Shown: piece after piece, positions 1-6,336 of the stretch
Numbering within the stretch: position 1 is the stretch's first letter
Layout: every line of letters begins with the position of its first letter
Assembly: GCA_033765345.1 (NCBI GenBank)
Contig: JANRIC010000242.1
Coordinates: 1 to 40,383, forward strand
Length of the DNA stretch: 40,383 nt
Origin: JANRIC01 sp033765345
Lineage (GTDB): Bacteria; Bacteroidota; Bacteroidia; Cytophagales; Microscillaceae
Reading direction: 5' to 3'
Made by a program: the position numbers and the translations under genes
Notes under the pieces: generated by a model
Seen by the model: only the letters and a program-made list of their open reading frames with translations
Told to the model about the DNA's origin: nothing
Database searches by the model: none

Positions 1-123
1 TTGGCAGGCATTCATTGTCTCTATGTCCATGACCAAATGATTATCCTTAACCTCAATGATACCCAAAGAAAAATTATAAAACTCTTAGGAAACACTAGCA
101 AAAAATATTACCAACTCGAATAA
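1..123 (+). CDS. C-terminal fragment of an unknown protein, possibly a transposase
   Basis: Frame 1 is open from the first base to a TAA at 121-123 and gives 40 residues ending KKYYQLE, so the start is outside the window. The pattern of a hydrophobic strand, a short DxxQ turn and a helix ending in an LG motif (NLNDTQRKIIKLLG) resembles the last residues of some IS4/IS1634-type transposases. That is recollection of a family pattern, not a search result. The stop is followed directly by GGGGTGCGAAATG, which could be near an element end, but no inverted repeat partner is inside the window. A chance open frame of this length in AT-rich DNA is also possible. It is convergent with the next gene. 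Confidence 0.35.
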   Translation: MAGIHCLYVHDQMIILNLNDTQRKIIKLLGNTSKKYYQLE

Positions 124-202
124 GGGGTGCGAAATGTCGGCCCATAGATTTATACTTCTAAATATCAACGTAATGATGAAATATCTACATCTAAAACTAA
201 CA

Positions 203-601
203 CTAGTCTTTTTTAAACTCAGGTAGATCTCTCTCTAGCAAGAAATAGTTGTAAATAGTCACATCTGAAAGTGCTTGATTTTTAATACTCAGATTATTAG
301 AGATTAGCACCCAGCCTCCTCTGCGGTATTCGTTGAGTATCTTGACCAATGGATTAAAATCAAAATTTCCTTTGGGCTGATTCTCAATTCCTTCAAGATT
401 TTCCTTGATGTATTTTTCTCCATTCACACTGATATGTAGTTTCAAATTCTGACCTTTCTCATCAGAGGTAGCCAAAATGGTCATATATTCTTTTTCAATC
501 AGGACTGAGGAATCCTTTGGTTGGGGTTTAAAACTAACTAGGAGTGATAAGCCTAATACACAAGAAATCACGAGCCAGTAAGGGGTTTTAATTGTATTCA
601 T
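203..601 (-). CDS. small exported DUF4177-like protein
   Basis: 132 residues from an ATG at 601. Residues about 8-25 form a hydrophobic N-terminal segment that can act as a signal peptide or anchor. A VISC stretch at residues 11-14 resembles a lipobox, but the hydrophobic run continues after the Cys, so lipidation is unlikely. The rest is a small soluble domain: a strand, a helix containing LVKILNEYRRGGWVLIS, then YNYFLLER at the end. The 'helix, GGW+L, final Y-FLL-R strand' pattern matches the DUF4177-type fold common as small exported proteins in Cytophagales. The function of that family is unknown. It stands alone, convergent with the fragment at the left edge and about 150 bp beyond the stop of the DMT permease gene. 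Confidence 0.6.
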   Translation of the reverse strand: MNTIKTPYWLVISCVLGLSLLVSFKPQPKDSSVLIEKEYMTILATSDEKGQNLKLHISVNGEKYIKENLEGIENQPKGNFDFNPLVKILNEYRRGGWVLISNNLSIKNQALSDVTIYNYFLLERDLPEFKKD

Positions 602-750
602 AGTGCAGATTTATATTGAGATTAAGAGATATACACTGAATTTATAGGGTTGTATCACTGGCGTTTGAACCGGTCATACTTAATCTAAAGATACGGATAC
701 ACCTAAATAAGTTGTGTTTGAGGGCAGGGAAATATGAATTTTACGCCCGT

Positions 751-1689
751 CTATTTAGTTTTGGTCATCAAACTAATGATCATAACGCCAGCCATTACTA
801 AAGCTGTACCTATTACTTGATTCAAGCCGATTATTTCATCCAGGAAAATATCGGCCAGTATAATCGTAGAAATAGGCCCTACACTTGAAATCAACGAAGC
901 ATTCGAAGCACCAATCCGACTAATCCCCGCTGTAACCAAAAAAGTGGGAATTACCGTAGAAAAAAATGACATAGCAAAAGTAAGATAATATACTTTGGGC
1001 GAATAAGTAAACCAATCACCAGGGCTTTGGATGGCAGCCTGGATGATGACCGTCAAAGAAGCAATGACCATTGTGTAAGCATTGTACCGCAAAACCCCAA
1101 AACGAGGAATCAACGTACCACTTCCAATCATATAGATTGCAAACGACACCGCAGCCCCAAATACATACATACTACCCATCAGTATATGAGTGCCTTGATG
1201 CATGTGCAAATCGCCTATATAAGCAAACCCGATACCCAAATAAGTGAGTATCAATGAAATATATTGGATATAAGTGATCTTCTTTTTGTAAATCCAGGCG
1301 GCAATCAACAATACAATTGTAGGATAAGAAAATAATATCAGCCTCTCCATCCCGGCACTGACGTATTTGAGACCGATAAAGTCAAAAGTACTTGCTAAGT
1401 GGTAACCCAAGAAGCCCATCAAAGCCATATTATACCAATCCTTATGGCTTAAAGAAGGGCTGACCCTGCGATGTTGTAGCCACGCAACTATCAAATAAAT
1501 GGGCAAGGCAAAAAGCATTCTCAGTGCCACCAGTTTATAAGCATCTATATCTGACTCAAGATAAATCAATTTGACAAAAATTGCCTTGAGAGAAAATGCA
1601 ATAGCTCCGCAAAATGCAAGCCCTACGCCTATTATAATGGTATATTGAGGACTATTCCAGGTAAATTTGAGCAGTGTTTGGGCTTTCAT
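751..1689 (-). CDS. DMT-family (EamA) permease
   Basis: Integral inner-membrane protein with about ten hydrophobic helices in two similar halves, the layout of EamA/RhaT-type drug/metabolite transporters. Examples are GVGLAFCGAIAFSLKAIFVK in the first half and SRIGASNASLISSVGPISTI in the second, the usual 'A....l.PV...i.a.i.l.E' region. The substrate cannot be told from sequence. The frame can be extended upstream to a TTG at 1719, but that codon and the next few lie inside a perfect hairpin (1706-1739) that looks like the terminator of the upstream regulator gene. I therefore place the start at the ATG at 1689 (MKAQTLLKF), giving 312 residues. It follows the LytTR gene on the same strand but is probably transcribed separately. 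Confidence 0.85.
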   Translation of the reverse strand: MKAQTLLKFTWNSPQYTIIIGVGLAFCGAIAFSLKAIFVKLIYLESDIDAYKLVALRMLFALPIYLIVAWLQHRRVSPSLSHKDWYNMALMGFLGYHLASTFDFIGLKYVSAGMERLILFSYPTIVLLIAAWIYKKKITYIQYISLILTYLGIGFAYIGDLHMHQGTHILMGSMYVFGAAVSFAIYMIGSGTLIPRFGVLRYNAYTMVIASLTVIIQAAIQSPGDWFTYSPKVYYLTFAMSFFSTVIPTFLVTAGISRIGASNASLISSVGPISTIILADIFLDEIIGLNQVIGTALVMAGVMIISLMTKTK

Positions 1690-1696
1690 TGCCTGT

Positions 1697-1739
1697 AAAA
1701 ATAGTAATTTTAGGCACAAAATATTGAGTGCCTAAAATT
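1697..1739 (-). terminator. Rho-independent terminator after the LytTR regulator gene
   Basis: A perfect 12-bp stem, AATTTTAGGCAC at 1706-1717 paired with GTGCCTAAAATT at 1728-1739, with a 10-nt loop. Read on the minus strand it is followed by ACTATTTTTA. It lies 45 bp beyond the stop of the response-regulator gene and just before the ATG of the DMT permease, separating the two units. Confidence 0.7.
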
Positions 1740-1783
1740 GAGGATATTTTGGATTCTTTACATCATTCAAAGACCAAAATTAT

Positions 1784-2500
1784 TTATATTTTACTTTCCA
1801 CCAGCTTAAAAAAGCTATCTCGGTAGGTATTTCCAATCGGAATCCATTTGTCTTTGATCTTGATTTTGTTGCGCTCAATGGCCTCGATGTGTTGCAGGGC
1901 AACGATATAAGACTTATGTACCCGAATAAACTGACGCGAAGGGAGACTTTCCTCCATGGATTTCATACTCTGTAATGTCAGCAACTGAGTGCCCGGTGTC
2001 ACAAAGCGAATATAATCTTTTAAACCCTCGATATAAAGAATATCCGATAAGTTGACCTTGACGATCCGATATTCGGTTTTGATAAAAATAAACTTATCGT
2101 CTTCGTGTTCGCTGCCGTGTTGTTTGGGCGCCTGAGCCACTTTGTTGTTAAAACTGTCATAATATTTGTTGACAGCCCGCAGAAATCGCTCAAAAGAAAT
2201 GGGTTTAAGCAAATAATCTACGGCATTTAGATTAAAACCTTCAAGGGCGTAATCCGAATATGCCGTCGTGAAAATAACATCAGGTTTATGAGATAGGGAT
2301 TTTACAAACTGAATTCCGGTAAGATCAGGCATTTGTATATCCAGAAAAATGAGATCTACTTTTTCAAGTTTTAGGCTTTCCAGGGCATCAATAGCACTTA
2401 CACATTTTTTATTCAGATTTAGGAAGGGTACTTTCTCTATGTAATCTTCTAAAATATCTAAGGCTAAAGGTTCATCATCTACAACAATACATTTAATCAT
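1784..2500 (-). CDS. LytTR-family response regulator
   Basis: 238 residues. The N-terminal receiver domain (about 1-120) has the acidic pair DDE at 8-10, the phospho-acceptor Asp54 in FLDIQMPD, the conserved Thr78 region (FTTA) and Lys99 in LLKP. Residues about 133-238 form a LytTR DNA-binding domain (FIFIKTEYRIVKV, YIEGLKDYIRF, FIRVHKSYIV). It is a cytoplasmic transcription regulator, phosphorylated by the kinase encoded just upstream. Its ATG at 2500 overlaps the kinase stop by 8 bp, so the two genes are translationally coupled. LytTR pairs in Bacteroidota have varied targets; nothing here names the regulon. The neighbouring DMT permease is separated by a terminator, so it need not be a target. 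Confidence 0.95.
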   Translation of the reverse strand: MIKCIVVDDEPLALDILEDYIEKVPFLNLNKKCVSAIDALESLKLEKVDLIFLDIQMPDLTGIQFVKSLSHKPDVIFTTAYSDYALEGFNLNAVDYLLKPISFERFLRAVNKYYDSFNNKVAQAPKQHGSEHEDDKFIFIKTEYRIVKVNLSDILYIEGLKDYIRFVTPGTQLLTLQSMKSMEESLPSRQFIRVHKSYIVALQHIEAIERNKIKIKDKWIPIGNTYRDSFFKLVESKI

Positions 2501-3626
2501 GGTTTTTCAATTTAATAATTAGATTTACGAAATATTGGTCTATGGTTTTATGAATTTTTAACAGATGCCTATCCGGGTAAAGCAATTCCAGCCTTCTTTG
2601 CACGTTCTTGTAGCCAATTCCGCGATCATTCTCTTCATTCCTGACACGTTGCGGATTGACAATATTGTTGATCGTATTAAAATACAAAATATTTTCTCTT
2701 ACTTCCAGCTCAATATCTATGGCGCAGGGATGTTGTAGACTGATGCCGTGTTTAAAGGCATTTTCTACAAAAGGAATGAGCAACATCGGCGGGATTATTT
2801 TGTCTTGATAGCTCCCCCTGATCATAAAATTTACATTAAAAGGGTCTTTTAACCTCAGTCTTTGTAATTCTATATAATTGCAAATATAACGAATTTCCTG
2901 CTCCAGACTCACAATATCGTCTGAAGCTTCATAAAGCATATAACGCATCAGTTCCGAAAGCTTTAAAATGGCTTCAGGAGCATTTTTATCCTGCTTATAG
3001 CTTAGGGTATAGATATTATTCAAAGTGTTGAATAAAAAATGAGGGTTCACCTGAGATTTTAACAAAGCCATTTCACTCAATAAATTTTGCTTCTCAAGGC
3101 TCGTTTTGAGTCTCTGATTTCTAAACCAGTCTACGGTAAATCGTGCCCCAATAGCCAAAGTCATAAATACAAATAAATTCAGACTGATTTCAAGGTGTGG
3201 GTAAGGCGTCTTGGAAGCCAACCCAGCTGGAATCTCAAGTACCACAGATTGCACCCAGTGATTGTATTGAATCGCTGGCAAAGGGACTATTCCTAGGACT
3301 AACAGACTTAGAATTAAAAAAGTCAGGATTTTTTTGTTTTCTAAGTATCTGGGGATCAAATAATAGTAATAACTATAAAAGATCAAGGGTTCTATCAGGG
3401 TTTCAAATCCGGTAAAAGCCCAAAATAATTGTCCTGGGACTCCGCCTTTAATCACGTGGAGATAATATATCAGGAATTTATATAAAGCCCACAGGGAAAT
3501 ATGAATGAAAATATTGGTATAATTTTTCAAGGTCGCCAAGCTTTGGAGAGTTTTACCTACATTCAAAACTACGGTGCGACGGCCTAAAAGGCTTGTCGCA
3601 TCAGGATAGGTCTTGTAAGAATGCAC
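2493..3626 (-). CDS. LytS/YehU-type sensor histidine kinase
   Basis: 377 residues from a GTG start (second codon CAT); the frame is closed 15 bp upstream by a TAA and no ATG lies near the start. Four hydrophobic helices (about 38-57, 75-92, 98-118, 148-163) place the N-terminal half in the inner membrane without a large periplasmic domain. The His_kinase (PF06580) signature QVNPHFLFNTLNNI is present with phospho-accepting His196, followed by an HATPase region with the N box IPFVENAFKHG (Asn289) and a glycine box at DRGIGYKNVQRRL. The missing sensory domain means the signal is probably sensed in or near the membrane. It forms an operon with the LytTR regulator, which overlaps its 3' end. Confidence 0.93.
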   Translation of the reverse strand: MHSYKTYPDATSLLGRRTVVLNVGKTLQSLATLKNYTNIFIHISLWALYKFLIYYLHVIKGGVPGQLFWAFTGFETLIEPLIFYSYYYYLIPRYLENKKILTFLILSLLVLGIVPLPAIQYNHWVQSVVLEIPAGLASKTPYPHLEISLNLFVFMTLAIGARFTVDWFRNQRLKTSLEKQNLLSEMALLKSQVNPHFLFNTLNNIYTLSYKQDKNAPEAILKLSELMRYMLYEASDDIVSLEQEIRYICNYIELQRLRLKDPFNVNFMIRGSYQDKIIPPMLLIPFVENAFKHGISLQHPCAIDIELEVRENILYFNTINNIVNPQRVRNEENDRGIGYKNVQRRLELLYPDRHLLKIHKTIDQYFVNLIIKLKNHD

Positions 3627-4127
3627 AGAATTGAGTTTTATTTATTTAGTCTATTGTACTAAAAATTTATTATCCTAAATCATAGTAATGCAACCTAATA
3701 AAATCAACTCAAAATACTATACTAAACTATACCAAAGCATTGTTTGTATATACCAATTTTTTGTATTCATCTACCAACCCGTTTATCTATAAATCAAACC
3801 TTCTCGAGTCCTTGTACATCTCAGTTGAATGAAGCCGAGTTGGTTTTAGGTTAGTATAAGGTGTAAGTTTGTTTTTGAATCAAATTTGACTAATTTCAAT
3901 CAAACCCCACCGTAACAGACCTGAAAAAGCTCGAAGGTATAATTTTCGGAGATGCAGATTAGGGAATAGGTTTTGGAAGTGTGTCTTGAGAAGCCCTTCT
4001 GCTCACATCCGATGCCTATAAGTAGTTGCCTATAATCAGTTTATATGATTTATTTTCATAATTAATTGATAGTCAAGCAGTTGTATTTGATATAGATGAT
4101 CAACTAATTACTATGGACTACTTAGCA
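3627..4127. other. 501-bp non-coding spacer
   Basis: It lies between the start of the LytS kinase gene and the 3' end of the small membrane protein gene, both on the minus strand. It is AT-rich with no open frame of note, no RNA gene and no strong hairpin that I can find. It should contain the promoter of the kinase operon near 3630-3750. I could not find a clear Bacteroidota promoter (TTTG, about 19 bp, TAnnTTTG) there. Confidence 0.6.
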
Positions 4128-4433
4128 TTAATACTTGGAGTTTAAAAATAAAGTAAGGTATCCTCCAAACATTACCCAACCGGGATCAAAGCTAAAGCTT
4201 TGGTTTTCAAGCGATATCCAATGTGCAAAAAGAGCATATCCAAAAATAAAAATAGCTGCTCCAAGCCATTTGAGCGGATTGCCTAGCAAAAAAGCAATCA
4301 CCGCTCCGGTAATCATCATCCAGATTTCGTAGCCCGGGATATAGGGTATATTTATCCAACTTTTGAGAGAGATAAAACCCAGGGCAAACATCAAAAAGCC
4401 TAGCCATTTAAAAAGGGATTCGTATTTTTTCAT
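4128..4433 (-). CDS. small four-helix membrane protein
   Basis: 101 residues, not recognised as a named family. There are four hydrophobic segments (WLGFLMFALGFISL, IWMMITGAVIAFLL, WLGAAIFIFGYALF and VMFGGYLTLFL), so it is a small integral membrane protein. The first and third helices share an 'LKWLG....FG..L' pattern, suggesting an internal duplication. The ATG at 4433 is 28 bp after the MCE gene on the same strand, so it is probably the last gene of the amidase-MCE operon. A role with the MCE protein is possible by context only; it does not resemble MlaE. Confidence 0.65.
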   Translation of the reverse strand: MKKYESLFKWLGFLMFALGFISLKSWINIPYIPGYEIWMMITGAVIAFLLGNPLKWLGAAIFIFGYALFAHWISLENQSFSFDPGWVMFGGYLTLFLNSKY

Positions 4434-4461
4434 GGTTGTAAGTTAATCTTTTCAAATCATT

Positions 4462-5397
4462 TTATTTGTTTTCTTCGGTTTTCTTTTTGCGTCCAAAAAC
4501 TGAGAAATTAACGTATCTTTTGGGGTTTTCCCTAAAATCAATCAATAATTTATCAGTGTTTTCTGTAACCTTGTTCAAATTCACATACAAGGAATCATCA
4601 TTGGCCAGTGCTCCCAAAGTACCTTCACCCCGATTGACTTTTTCCAAAACTGCGTTGAGGTTAGCCAGAGATGCGTCGGCTTTTTGGATAGCATTTTCCA
4701 GATCCAGGGCGTTGAGTTTATCTCCGAAGGTATCCAACTTATGGATAATAGGATCAAATTTTTGCGGATAGTTGACCAAAGAAGCCGAAAGTCGGTTCAT
4801 ATTGCTCAGAAGGCTGTTGATTTGTCCCTGATTTTGATTCAGTGTGGTTTTGAGACTAGAAGAAATATCTCGGAAGTTTTGAAGACTTTGTGCAATGGAT
4901 TCCTTTTCAGCGTTTAGGCTGATCAGCAGGCTGTCAGTATGGTTGAGCACAGAATTGACATTGGCAATCACGGGATTGGTTTTTTCGGTAAGCTCGGCTA
5001 CCAGACTTTGTGTGACTTTTGCCACAAGTGTATCTCCGCTTTTTAATTGTTTGGCTAAATTACCAATTTCTAAAAAAATGGCTTTACCTCCCAGGAGACC
5101 GTCATCACCCAGAGTTGCCTTGGTTCCTTTGCCCAGAATCAGGTCACTTCTGATGTCAAGGGTCACCAAAAGTTTGTGCTTATCATCCTGTAAAATTTGA
5201 ATGTTTTTGACTTTACCCACCTGTAAGCCATTGAGCTTGACCTGATTAGAAATTGTCAAGCCGCTTACATTTTCGTAAATCACATAATAATAGCGACTAT
5301 GTGAGATAAAGTCAGTGCCTTTCAAAAAATTGAACCCAGTGTATAACAAGATGGCTGCTATCAGGGCTAATAAACCGATTCGTACTTCTTTGCTCAT
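4462..5397 (-). CDS. MCE-domain (MlaD-like) protein
   Basis: 311 residues. One N-terminal membrane anchor (about 7-24) is followed by an MCE domain at about 36-115, including YVIYENVSGLTISNQVKLNG, VGKVKNI and GDDGLLGGKAIFLEIG. A long coiled-coil or helical region at about 130-290 (NSVLNHTDSLLISLNAEKES, NLNAVLEKVN) ends with a basic tail. MCE proteins form hexameric rings in the periplasm that move phospholipids or other hydrophobic molecules between membranes, usually with an MlaE permease and MlaF ATPase. Neither partner is in this window. It lies 47 bp after the amidase gene on the same strand. Placing an amidase and an MCE gene beside lptD fits an envelope-maintenance locus. Confidence 0.9.
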   Translation of the reverse strand: MSKEVRIGLLALIAAILLYTGFNFLKGTDFISHSRYYYVIYENVSGLTISNQVKLNGLQVGKVKNIQILQDDKHKLLVTLDIRSDLILGKGTKATLGDDGLLGGKAIFLEIGNLAKQLKSGDTLVAKVTQSLVAELTEKTNPVIANVNSVLNHTDSLLISLNAEKESIAQSLQNFRDISSSLKTTLNQNQGQINSLLSNMNRLSASLVNYPQKFDPIIHKLDTFGDKLNALDLENAIQKADASLANLNAVLEKVNRGEGTLGALANDDSLYVNLNKVTENTDKLLIDFRENPKRYVNFSVFGRKKKTEENK

Positions 5398-5444
5398 GAG
5401 ATATTTGATTTGGAGTTCTTTACTTTAACTTCAAAATGAGAGCT

Positions 5445-6308
5445 TTAGTTACCGTCCAGCTCTTTTTTATATTCTTTGATCGCCAGGAAGATCGCCTGTG
5501 CCATTTGGATTTGACCTGCTGTGCTACTTAAAAACTTCTCTTCGGCAGGATTAGACAAGAAGCCGCACTCGACCAGAATACTGGGCATGGCAGTTTTGGA
5601 GAGTACCACAAATCCTGCTTGTTTTACGCCTCTGCTAGGCCTTTTTGCATTGGTCCTGAATTGAAAATCAATCTTTCGGGCTAGATTCAAGCTGTTTTGC
5701 AAGTAAGTCTGTTGGCTGAGCGAAAGTAAAATATAAGATTGCGGTGAATCTGGATCAAAACCCTGATAATTTTTCTCATAATTGACTTCCTGATAGATAG
5801 AAGCATTTTCGCGCTTGGCTACTTCCAGATTTTCTTCCGATTTGTGCAGACCCATCACATAAGTCTCTGTACCCTGAATATTTTGTCTATTGACCATATT
5901 TTTAGGAGTTGAGTTGCAATGGATAGAAATAAATAAATCTGCTTTATTTTCATTGGCGATTTCAGCCCTGCGATATAATTCTACAAATTTGTCATTCAGA
6001 CGAGTATACACGATCTTAGCCTCTGGGATGTGTTGTTTGAGCCTACGCCCTAGCTCCAGGCTGATGGCCAGTACGATGTCCTTTTCTCGTGCACTGCTTC
6101 CTAATGTGCCAGGGTCTTTGCCTCCATGCCCAGCATCAATTACGATGGTGCTGATGAGGCTTGTAGTAGGTTTGGGAGGAGCTGCCCCTACGGCAAGCAT
6201 AATCAGGGATAAAGTTAAAATTTGTGAAAAGGAGATAGAAATAATACGATTGACTTTCAATTTTCTTCGTCTTGATTTTATCTTTACACAAAAGTCAGCT
6301 TTTTTCAC
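5445..6308 (-). CDS. N-acetylmuramoyl-L-alanine amidase (Amidase_3)
   Basis: 287 residues. It cuts the amide bond between muramic acid and the stem peptide in the periplasm. The zinc and catalytic residues are visible: His61 in IDAGHGGKDPG, Glu75 in SAREKDIVLA, His130 in FISIHCNS and Glu247 in ILVECGFLSN. Residues about 21-43 are a hydrophobic export segment preceded by a very basic stretch (KIKSRRRKLK). The listed start is a GTG at 6308. A TTG at 6260 preceded by the purine run AAGACGAAGAAAA is an alternative that shortens the N-region to a more usual signal peptide and leaves room for a promoter (TATATTTAG just before the GTG). It lacks LysM, AMIN or SPOR domains. First gene of a leftward operon with the MCE gene, divergent from lptD. 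Confidence 0.92.
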   Translation of the reverse strand: MKKADFCVKIKSRRRKLKVNRIISISFSQILTLSLIMLAVGAAPPKPTTSLISTIVIDAGHGGKDPGTLGSSAREKDIVLAISLELGRRLKQHIPEAKIVYTRLNDKFVELYRRAEIANENKADLFISIHCNSTPKNMVNRQNIQGTETYVMGLHKSEENLEVAKRENASIYQEVNYEKNYQGFDPDSPQSYILLSLSQQTYLQNSLNLARKIDFQFRTNAKRPSRGVKQAGFVVLSKTAMPSILVECGFLSNPAEEKFLSSTAGQIQMAQAIFLAIKEYKKELDGN

Positions 6309-6336
6309 TAAATATAAAAATTCAATCTGAAATCCT

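Noticed and set aside
203..601. Lipoprotein call from the VISC sequence near the N-terminus
   Set aside because: The hydrophobic segment continues past the Cys, so the Cys is inside the membrane span and not at a signal peptidase II site.
4128..4433. MlaE-type permease partner of the MCE protein
   Set aside because: At 101 residues and four short helices it is much too small and lacks the MlaE pattern.
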